NCBI GenBank assembly: GCA_902796895.1
Contig: CADBQV010000034.1
Location: forward strand, 1 to 9,464
Direction of reading: 5' to 3'
From: an uncultured Erysipelotrichaceae bacterium
Lineage (GTDB): Bacteria; Bacillota_I; Bacilli_A; Acholeplasmatales; Anaeroplasmataceae
Length of the DNA: 9,464 nt
The notes under the pieces were generated by a model. It ran no database searches, was not told the DNA's origin, and was given only the letters and a program-made list of their open reading frames with translations. The position numbers were made by a program, and so were the translations under genes. Shown in pieces: positions 1 to 5,892 of the stretch (the stretch's first letter is position 1; each line of letters starts with the position of its first letter).

Positions 1-555
1 AATTATGATGATTCATTTAGTGCTAAATGGAAAAATCCTAAGGATAGAATAGATGAACAAGAAAGATATTATAAATATATAGTAGAAGAATTTGTACCTA
101 GAGTATATGAAATCAATTCATATTCGAATAATAAAGAACAAACAGGTATAATGACTTATGGCGTATCACTTGGTGCTTATGAGGCAATGAATTTCTTTTT
201 ACGTCGTCCTGATATTTTTGATGGTGTCCTTGCCTTATCTGGAATTTATCATTCAGGCTATTTAATCGAAAATTATGCTGATGATAAAACTTACTTTAAT
301 TCACCAATTGATTGCTTAAATCATATGCCACTTGACCATCCATATATTGAATTATATAAAAAAGCAAGAATCATTGTTTGTGTAGGACAAGGAGCATATG
401 AAGAAGAATGCTTAAAGGATACAAGAGGTCTTGATAATTGCTTTAAGAATTTAAAGATCGATGCGATGATTGATTATTGGGGTTATGAAAAACCACATGA
501 CTGGCCAAGCTGGATTGAACAAACTCCACATTTTATGTATTACATTCTAGATTAG
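1..555 (+). CDS. Putative serine esterase, COG4947 / esterase-D-like alpha/beta hydrolase (5' end missing)
   Basis: The frame is open from base 1, so the gene starts before the window; 184 residues and a TAG stop are visible. The first ATG in frame (base 151) lies inside the fold, one residue before the nucleophile motif, and is not the start. Visible residue 56 is the Ser of the nucleophile elbow GVSLG. His166 in PHDWPSW is the likely catalytic His, in the usual C-terminal HDWPxW context of these esterases. The blocks RRPDIFDGVLALSGIY, YFNSPIDCLNHM and VGQGAYEEECLKDTR match what I remember of COG4947 'esterase family' proteins. No signal peptide can be judged because the N-terminus is absent. 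The reaction is probably hydrolysis of a carboxylic ester, but the substrate cannot be read. No clear terminator follows, so some read-through into the next gene is possible. Confidence 0.8.
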   Translation, partial: NYDDSFSAKWKNPKDRIDEQERYYKYIVEEFVPRVYEINSYSNNKEQTGIMTYGVSLGAYEAMNFFLRRPDIFDGVLALSGIYHSGYLIENYADDKTYFNSPIDCLNHMPLDHPYIELYKKARIIVCVGQGAYEEECLKDTRGLDNCFKNLKIDAMIDYWGYEKPHDWPSWIEQTPHFMYYILD

Positions 556-571
556 CTATGAATGCGCTTTC

Positions 572-600
572 TTGACAAACGTAACTGAAAATGCTAAAAT
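572..600 (+). promoter_or_regulatory. Near-consensus sigma-A promoter for the 635-1108 gene
   Basis: A perfect -35 box TTGACA (572-577) is followed by a 17-bp spacer and a -10 box TAAAAT (595-600). The TG at 592-593 makes it an extended -10. Transcription would start near 607, leaving a leader of about 28 nt. The leader ends in a strong Shine-Dalgarno site GGAGG (626-630), 4 nt before ATG 635. Confidence 0.8.
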
Positions 601-634
601 AAATTAGATTTTTGAAATACTAATCGGAGGGTTT

Positions 635-1108
635 ATGAAAAAAATATTTATAAATATAACATATATTGTCTTAGCAGTAATGATTATTACTTATTTATTA
701 ATTAATTGTGCTAAAGTACCAGTAAATGGTGATATCAATTCATCACAGCTTGAAAATGCAGCTGTTATTAGTGCATCAGCAAATACAGGTCTTCCTGTTA
801 TAGGCTTTATATTATTTTTCCCAACTGTAATTTTATCTATCGTATGCTTATGTGTAGATAATATTAAAATTGCATTCGCAAGAAATGTAATAGCACTTTT
901 TGCATCAATATTTATTTTAACAGCAACAATTATTACAATGGCATCATATAAATTATTAAATTTCTATGTACCTATCATTTTAATTATTTGTACAGCAGTT
1001 ATTTTAATATGTAGTGCATATTATATTTTTAAAGCAATTAAAGAAGATGATTTAAACAAAAAAGAAGAAAATAATTCTAATGATGAAAAGCCTGAATATT
1101 ATTCATAA
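635..1108 (+). CDS. Small multi-pass membrane protein of unknown function
   Basis: This 157-residue protein has four likely membrane helices, at about residues 5-24, 53-73, 83-104 and 112-133. It ends in a hydrophilic, charged tail rich in Lys, Glu, Asp and Asn (134-157). I do not recognise the family and see no catalytic motif. The segment between helices 1 and 2 (about 25-52) is polar and would be extracytoplasmic if the N-terminus is inside, as the MKK start suggests. The start at 635 is fixed by GGAGG directly upstream and by a strong promoter at 572-600. A hairpin terminator follows 25 nt after the stop, so the gene looks monocistronic. A small membrane stress or cell-envelope protein would fit, but that is a guess. 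Confidence 0.75.
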   Translation: MKKIFINITYIVLAVMIITYLLINCAKVPVNGDINSSQLENAAVISASANTGLPVIGFILFFPTVILSIVCLCVDNIKIAFARNVIALFASIFILTATIITMASYKLLNFYVPIILIICTAVILICSAYYIFKAIKEDDLNKKEENNSNDEKPEYYS

Positions 1109-1133
1109 TTTTTAATCTAAAATATACTATTTT

Positions 1134-1171
1134 AAGGAGTGAAAAATGATTCACTCCTTTTAAATTTTTTT
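1134..1171 (+). terminator. Rho-independent terminator after the small membrane protein
   Basis: A perfect 10-bp stem is formed by AAGGAGTGAA (1134-1143) and TTCACTCCTT (1150-1159) around a 6-nt loop. The 3' side is followed by TTTAAA and then a run of seven T (1165-1171). This ends the 635-1108 transcript and insulates it from the pot operon. The U-run is set back by a few A bases, so efficiency may be below that of a canonical terminator. Confidence 0.8.
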
Positions 1172-1184
1172 GATATAAAATTTT

Positions 1185-1237
1185 TTTTAAAAAAATATAA
1201 AAAAAGGTATTGCAATATTTGAAATATAGTTTATAAT
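1185..1237 (+). promoter_or_regulatory. Probable pot operon promoter with an A-tract upstream element
   Basis: The -35 box TTGCAA (1210-1215) is followed by a 16-bp spacer and a perfect -10 box TATAAT (1232-1237). Directly upstream lie T and A tracts (1181-1205) that resemble an UP element. Two palindromes sit in the core promoter: TATTGCAATA (1208-1217), overlapping the -35 box, and ATATTTGAAATAT (1215-1227), a 6-bp inverted repeat around one base within the spacer. Either could be a repressor site, but in DNA this AT-rich short palindromes are common. Transcription would start near 1244. Confidence 0.7.
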
Positions 1238-1317
1238 GTTTTTCGTATATTTTAAAAAAATAAATATATTTGGGGAGTTAAGGAATCTTCCAGTTACAAG
1301 CCAACTTTTAAAAAAAT
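1185..1317 (+). repeat. Three exact copies of a 12-mer, TTTTAAAAAAAT
   Basis: The 12-mer occurs at 1185-1196, 1250-1261 and 1306-1317, before the promoter and on both sides of the G/C-richer leader block (1262-1305). T4A7 tracts bend or stiffen DNA and can act as UP elements. The low complexity means that chance is a fair explanation. Confidence 0.5.
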
Positions 1318-1361
1318 TTAATGAAAGGAAAAGACTAGAAAGTCTTTAATGGTAAATTGCG
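1244..1361 (+). promoter_or_regulatory. Untranslated leader of the pot operon with possible RNA structure
   Basis: About 118 nt separate the predicted transcription start from the TTG start of potA. A block less AT-rich than its surroundings (about 1271-1305) can fold as GGGAG (1273-1277) with CTTCC (1287-1291), leaving AAGGA in the 9-nt loop. Near the gene, the only good Shine-Dalgarno site, AAAGGA (1324-1329), is followed at once by a perfect 7-bp hairpin: AAAGACT (1330-1336), loop AGAA, AGTCTTT (1341-1347). The TTG lies 14 nt beyond the hairpin. TTCC at 1288-1291 could instead pair with GGAA at 1327-1330 and mask the site. I could not match this leader to any riboswitch class that I know. 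Confidence 0.4.
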
Positions 1362-2549
1362 TTGAAACAACCAATTATCGAGCTTCACAACATAGTAAAA
1401 TACTATGGTGAGAACTGCGTCGTTGATAGCTTGAATTTAACTATCTACGAGAACGAGTTTGTAACTCTTTTAGGTCCTTCTGGATGTGGTAAAACTACTA
1501 CACTTAGAATGATTGGTGGATTTGAATATCCAAATTCCGGAGAAATAATTATCAATGGTAAAATTATTAACGATCTTCCTGCTTATGCAAGACCTGTTAA
1601 TACTGTATTCCAAAGATATGCGTTATTTCCACATTTGAATGTATACAATAATGTAGCATTCGGTTTGAAAAATATGAGTAGAAAGGCATTAATTGAATTC
1701 TACGGCGGAATTGAAAAGATTAAGGAAGAAACGATTGCCGAGAAAACAAGAATCGGTTCGAAGAATCCAAATAGTGTTTCATTTTTTGATGTCAATAAAA
1801 CAATTAAATCACACATCGACAAAGATGTAAAAGCCGCACTAGCAATGGTTAATTTAACAGGCTTTGAGGAAAGAAAAATCGATAAGATTTCTGGTGGACA
1901 AATGCAAAGAGTTGCGATTGCACGTGCTATTGTCTTAAAGCCAAAGATTTTATTACTTGATGAACCACTTTCAGCTCTTGATCACAAATTAAGAGTAAAC
2001 ATGCAATATGAATTAAAAGAAATGCAAAGAAATCTAGGTATTACATTCATATTCGTAACTCATGATCAAGAAGAAGCAATGACTATGAGTGATAGAATTA
2101 TCGTTATGAAGGATGGTCATATCCAACAAATGGGTTCTCCAAAGGATATTTATAATGAACCTATCAATAGATATGTTGCTAACTTCATCGGTGAATCTAA
2201 TATCATTGATGGTGTATATTTAAAGAAGAACTTAGTTCATTTCCTTGGTACTGATTTTGAAGTAGTAGGATATGAATTTGATGAAAACGAAGCTGTTGAT
2301 GTAGTTATTCGTCCAGAGGATTGGGACGTTGTACCACTAGAAAAAGCTAAAGTTGTAGGACATGTTAATTCATCAGTATTCAAAGGTGTTCATTACGAAT
2401 TAATGGTTGATATTGAAGGTAATGAATACAAAGTACATACATATGAAAATGTTAAAACTGATGAAAATGTTGGCCTATCAGTTGACCCTTATGAAATTTG
2501 TTTAATGAAGGTTGATGGATCATGCAAAAAGCTAGTGCCAATAGAGTAA
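1362..2549 (+). CDS. potA: Spermidine/putrescine ABC importer ATP-binding protein PotA
   Basis: This 395-residue cytoplasmic ATPase energises polyamine uptake. All nucleotide-binding motifs are intact: Walker A GPSGCGKT (38-45), Q-loop Gln84 in FQRYALFPH, signature ISGGQ (176-180), Walker B ILLLDE (196-201), D-loop SALD (204-207) and H-loop His234. A TOBE-type regulatory domain follows (about 280-390), with the typical VIRPED motif (315-320). After FGLK there is an insertion of roughly 40 residues (about 104-152) in the helical domain that usual PotA proteins lack. The start is TTG: an in-frame TAA lies at 1353, the next in-frame ATG is within the fold, and the protein is collinear with family N-termini from residue 2 on. 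The Shine-Dalgarno site is remote and separated by a hairpin. The gene overlaps potB by 28 nt. Assignment to polyamines rather than another substrate rests on the whole operon. Confidence 0.95.
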   Translation: MKQPIIELHNIVKYYGENCVVDSLNLTIYENEFVTLLGPSGCGKTTTLRMIGGFEYPNSGEIIINGKIINDLPAYARPVNTVFQRYALFPHLNVYNNVAFGLKNMSRKALIEFYGGIEKIKEETIAEKTRIGSKNPNSVSFFDVNKTIKSHIDKDVKAALAMVNLTGFEERKIDKISGGQMQRVAIARAIVLKPKILLLDEPLSALDHKLRVNMQYELKEMQRNLGITFIFVTHDQEEAMTMSDRIIVMKDGHIQQMGSPKDIYNEPINRYVANFIGESNIIDGVYLKKNLVHFLGTDFEVVGYEFDENEAVDVVIRPEDWDVVPLEKAKVVGHVNSSVFKGVHYELMVDIEGNEYKVHTYENVKTDENVGLSVDPYEICLMKVDGSCKKLVPIE

Positions 2550-3385
2550 TCCCACCACACCAAGTATCACATCATTTAGATAGACTAGCAAGACCATATT
2601 TAGGTTGGTTATATTTGTTTGCAATATTACCAATGATTGTTATGGTATTTCTAATGTTTGTTGATTCTGAAGGTGTTAAAATTGAAACATTTGAACCAGC
2701 TATTACAAACTTTACAATCCTAACAGAAAAATCAACAGTAATAGCATTCTGGAATTCAATAAAATATTCTGTATTAACAACAGTAATTTGTATATTCTTT
2801 GGTATGCTTATAGCATATTCATTATATAAATCAAAAATTAAAAATAAATATTTAATATTGTTATTATTAATACTTCCAATGTGGACTAACTTTGTCCTAC
2901 GTGTAAACGCACTTGCATCAGCATTTAAGCCAAATAATGTTTTATCAACATTATTAGGATTTAAATTTGCAAACATAATTGGTACTGATTTAGCAATTAT
3001 TTTAGGTATGGTATTTACATACTTACCATTTATGGTGCTTCCTATTTACACATCACTTGAAAAGATTGAACCATTATTACATGAAGCAGCCCTAGATTTA
3101 GGACTTACAGATACTAAAAAATTCTGGAAAGTAGTAGTACCTCTAGCTGCAAAAGGTATTTTATCAGGTTCTATTATGATATTACTTCCATGTCTATCAG
3201 GATTTGCCCTACCTAAGATTTTAGGTGATGGTAATGTCCTTTTAATTGGTAATATCATCGAACAATTATTCATGAACATGAACTATAACCAAGGTTCAGT
3301 TGTTGCCGTTGTTATCTTAGTAATTATTTTAGGCTTAATTATAATAATTACAAAAGTAGATAAGGAAGGAGAGACATTAATCTAA
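2522..3385 (+). CDS. potB: Spermidine/putrescine ABC importer permease PotB
   Basis: This 287-residue inner-membrane permease pairs with PotC to form the channel. Six hydrophobic segments are visible, at about 27-47, 78-101, 109-130, 156-176, 213-233 and 258-278. The cytoplasmic EAA loop that docks on PotA reads EAALDLG (188-194), followed by Pro207 and Gly212, close to the EAA---G---------I-LP consensus. The ATG at 2522 lies inside the end of potA in another frame. It gives the full cytoplasmic N-terminus, and a GAAGG stretch (about 2507-2511) stands 10 nt upstream as Shine-Dalgarno site. No other ATG is suitable before residue 38, inside the first helix. The 28-nt overlap suggests translational coupling to potA. 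Confidence 0.93.
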   Translation: MQKASANRVIPPHQVSHHLDRLARPYLGWLYLFAILPMIVMVFLMFVDSEGVKIETFEPAITNFTILTEKSTVIAFWNSIKYSVLTTVICIFFGMLIAYSLYKSKIKNKYLILLLLILPMWTNFVLRVNALASAFKPNNVLSTLLGFKFANIIGTDLAIILGMVFTYLPFMVLPIYTSLEKIEPLLHEAALDLGLTDTKKFWKVVVPLAAKGILSGSIMILLPCLSGFALPKILGDGNVLLIGNIIEQLFMNMNYNQGSVVAVVILVIILGLIIIITKVDKEGETLI

Positions 3386-4314
3386 TGGAAAATATAGAAC
3401 AAAAGCCATATGATCCTTCTAACTACGAAAGAGCTACTCTTGAGGAGTATGGATACAAAGAGCATAAAGTATTAAAAACTACTTGGAAGGTAGTAAGTAT
3501 TATATTATTAATATTTGCTGCATTAATGATTTATTATTCAGTAATAATAATTGCAATACAATCTGTTAACTCAAATAAATTACCAAATAAATTTGCATCA
3601 TTTACATTTGATAATTATGCAAATATGTTTACAAATAGTCAAATGAATGAATCAATTAAAAACACATTCTTAGTATCTATTTGTGCAACAGCTATAGCTA
3701 CAGTATTTGGTACACTTGTAGGTATTGGTGCTTATTTCTTACCTCCAAAGGCTAAGGCAAGACTAACACTTATAAATAATATTCCACTATTAAATGCAGA
3801 TATCGTAACTGGTATTTCATTTATGTTAATATTCTTAGTTATTAAAAATATATTCCCATATGTATTTGGCTTTTGGAGTATCCTTGCAGCGCATGTTTAT
3901 TTCATTATGCCATATATAGTACTTTCAGTAATGCCAAAAATGAAAGAAATAGACCCTAATATGCTAGATGCATCACTAGATTTAGGTGTAAAGCCTATGC
4001 ATTCATTAAGAAAAGTAATTATACCAGCTATTAAAGGTGGTATATTCTCAGGTATGGTATTAGCATTCACTATTTCTTTTGAGGATTTCGCTGTTTCTTA
4101 TTTCAATAAGGGTAATGGTTTCCAAACATTCTCAATTTGGACATATGTTTCAGCAAACAAAAAATCATTATTTGAAGGTGCATATGCTTTCTCTACATTC
4201 TTAACTTTAATTATGATTTTAGGAATTGTTGCATACAATTTCTTAGTACCATTTATTAAAGATAAGCTTGCTAAAAGAGAAATGAAAAAAACTACGAAAG
4301 GAAGTAGCAAATAA
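3385..4314 (+). CDS. potC: Spermidine/putrescine ABC importer permease PotC
   Basis: This is the second permease of the importer, 309 residues. The start overlaps the potB stop as TAATG. A strong purine-rich ribosome site (AAGGAAGGAGAG, about 3362-3373) stands about 12 nt before it. Likely membrane helices are at about 36-59, 93-119, 133-152, 162-183, 219-240 and 267-290. The EAA loop is a PotC-like variant, DASLDLG (195-201), followed by Pro214 and Gly218-219. The downstream SFEDFAVSYF (231-240) corresponds to the SLDDFVxxYF block typical of PotC. The cytoplasmic N-terminal tail of about 35 residues and the basic C-terminal tail make it longer than E. coli PotC (264 residues as I recall). 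That length is common in Gram-positive members. Confidence 0.93.
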   Translation: MENIEQKPYDPSNYERATLEEYGYKEHKVLKTTWKVVSIILLIFAALMIYYSVIIIAIQSVNSNKLPNKFASFTFDNYANMFTNSQMNESIKNTFLVSICATAIATVFGTLVGIGAYFLPPKAKARLTLINNIPLLNADIVTGISFMLIFLVIKNIFPYVFGFWSILAAHVYFIMPYIVLSVMPKMKEIDPNMLDASLDLGVKPMHSLRKVIIPAIKGGIFSGMVLAFTISFEDFAVSYFNKGNGFQTFSIWTYVSANKKSLFEGAYAFSTFLTLIMILGIVAYNFLVPFIKDKLAKREMKKTTKGSSK

Positions 4315-5858
4315 TGAAAAAAATTACTACAGTATTCCTTTTATTATTAAGTGTTTTAGCATTTTCATCATGTGCTAAGAAAAACACATTATTTTTCCTA
4401 AACTGGGGTGAATATATCGATGATACATTACTTGAGGCATTTGAAGAAAAATATCAATGTGAAGTAATTATGGATATTGGTGATACAAACGAAATATTCT
4501 ATTCAAATATATTTACAGGTACAACAATATATGATGTTGTATGTCCTAGTGATTATATGGTACAAAAAATGTATCGTAATGGCTTATTAAAGGAAATGGA
4601 TATAAATAAGCTTCCTAATTATAAAGAAAAATTAGAATCTGATGACCTTAGAGAAGGCATTAAGTCTATAAGAGAAGATATGAGAATGATTAACGGTGAA
4701 GTAGATACTAAAATCGATAATTATTATGTTCCATATCTTTGGGGTACTTGGGGAATTTGTTATGATGATGCTGATTCAAATATTAAAGAAGCAGTAACTA
4801 CTAATGAAAACCCATGGGCATGTCTATTTGATAGAAGTGCTATTCCTGCAAATACAAAAGTTGCAATGTATGATTCTAACCCTCATGCATATTTCGCAAC
4901 ACTAAGATATTTAGCAGATTCTGGATATAAATTCCAAACTGACGTACCTTTAGAAAATATTACATCATCAGAGCTTGGTGCTTCTGATTTAGCTAAGGTA
5001 AGGGAAACAATTGAAAAAATGAAATTCGATGCTTGGGGTACTGATAATATCAAAAAGGATATTGTTGATACAAACTTAGATATCGGATTAATGTGGACAG
5101 GAGATTTCTTATATTTCTTTGCAGTAGTTGCAGGTCAAAAGGCAATGGATGCAATTATTGATGGTACAATAGGACTTGAAGATATTCCTGAATTCATGGA
5201 AAAGATATGTGATAGAAATTCAACAGGTGATAAAATCTATACAAAGGATAATAAATCTTATCAATTAGGATTTGATATAATAATACCTGATGATACAATC
5301 GCATTTTGTGATAATCTAGTTATGCCTACAATTTCAGATGCATCTAAAGAAGACCTAGCTTATAAATTCATTGATTTTATGTGTGCTGGTGATGTTAAAA
5401 TTGATGAGAGCTTAGAAGGCGATGATGATAGTGAAGACAATCATGCATACCCTGCAAATGCTAACGCTCAATTTGTTGTATATGATACACCATATAAATC
5501 AATTTATTCTGAATTATTAGATTTAGATGAACAAGTAAGTGCTGAAATAGAAGAAGCAAAAGAATTAAATGATTCATATGAATTAATTAAAAATAAACCA
5601 AATTTAACTGATGAAGAAAAAGAAATCATTGAAGCATATGAATCTCATCCATTTACAAATGATAATTTATTTGCATATTCATATGATTCAGAAGATAAGT
5701 ATGATAATGATACTTATTATGAAATTTATAATTACGCTATTGGTGTAGCATTTGAAAAATATTATATTGAGGATGCTAAAAAAGGAACTATATTAGGTTC
5801 ATTTGAAAGAAAATATTTACAACAAGTAAATAATACAATCAATAACGCAAGAGTATAA
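4314..5858 (+). CDS. potD: Spermidine/putrescine-binding lipoprotein PotD (enlarged form)
   Basis: This is the extracytoplasmic receptor of the importer, 514 residues against about 350 for E. coli PotD. The lipoprotein signal is MKK, a hydrophobic core and FSSC, with Cys20 as the lipidated residue. PotD landmarks follow in order: LNWGEYID (29-36), CPSDYMVQKM (77-86), YVPYLWGTWGI (138-148), LMWTGD (259-264), CDNLVMP (332-338) and YKFIDFMCAGD (350-360). Extra segments explain the length: about 105-136, 274-318, an acidic stretch at 361-378 and a charged helical region at about 395-450. By my hand alignment the E. coli ligand residue Glu171 falls on His191 and Trp255 on Phe331, while Asp257 is kept as Asp333. 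The polyamine preference may therefore differ. The gene overlaps the potC stop as TAATG, with AAAGGAAG (about 4297-4303) as Shine-Dalgarno site, and a terminator follows at once. Confidence 0.9.
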   Translation: MKKITTVFLLLLSVLAFSSCAKKNTLFFLNWGEYIDDTLLEAFEEKYQCEVIMDIGDTNEIFYSNIFTGTTIYDVVCPSDYMVQKMYRNGLLKEMDINKLPNYKEKLESDDLREGIKSIREDMRMINGEVDTKIDNYYVPYLWGTWGICYDDADSNIKEAVTTNENPWACLFDRSAIPANTKVAMYDSNPHAYFATLRYLADSGYKFQTDVPLENITSSELGASDLAKVRETIEKMKFDAWGTDNIKKDIVDTNLDIGLMWTGDFLYFFAVVAGQKAMDAIIDGTIGLEDIPEFMEKICDRNSTGDKIYTKDNKSYQLGFDIIIPDDTIAFCDNLVMPTISDASKEDLAYKFIDFMCAGDVKIDESLEGDDDSEDNHAYPANANAQFVVYDTPYKSIYSELLDLDEQVSAEIEEAKELNDSYELIKNKPNLTDEEKEIIEAYESHPFTNDNLFAYSYDSEDKYDNDTYYEIYNYAIGVAFEKYYIEDAKKGTILGSFERKYLQQVNNTINNARV

Positions 5859-5860
5859 AA

Positions 5861-5892
5861 AACGACAGGGCAACCTGTCGTTATTTTTTATT
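5861..5892. terminator. Bidirectional terminator between potD and the convergent lipoprotein gene
   Basis: A perfect 9-bp stem, AACGACAGG (5861-5869) with CCTGTCGTT (5874-5882), closes a GCAA tetraloop, a stable GNRA loop on the plus strand. ATTTTTTATT follows on the plus side. The A-run at 5857-5862 provides a U-run when read from the minus strand. The hairpin lies between the potD stop (5858) and the stop of the minus-strand gene (5888-5890), so it can serve both. Confidence 0.9.

Noticed and set aside
686..712. Lipobox-like LINC in the small membrane protein
   Set aside because: Asn before the Cys is atypical for signal peptidase II and three more membrane helices follow, so it is read as a plain membrane helix.
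1244..1361. Known riboswitch (preQ1, SAM, guanidine or similar) upstream of potA
   Set aside because: I could not fit the sequence to the conserved cores of these classes as I remember them; a covariance-model search would be decisive.
1349..1411. ATG 1349 as the real potA start, or as a leader peptide gene
   Set aside because: Its frame ends after 20 codons and does not encode the conserved PotA N-terminus. Only a frameshift would join it to potA, and the TTG frame already gives a complete N-terminus. It is kept only as a possible competitor for ribosomes.
2572..2976. Minus-strand open frame of 134 codons
   Set aside because: It lies wholly inside potB, which has clear permease features; the translation shows no recognisable domain and no ribosome site was found.
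3046..3279. Minus-strand open frame of 77 codons
   Set aside because: It is a shadow of the conserved EAA-loop region of potB.
4098..4310. Minus-strand open frame of 70 codons
   Set aside because: It is a shadow of the 3' end of potC; no separate promoter or family match.
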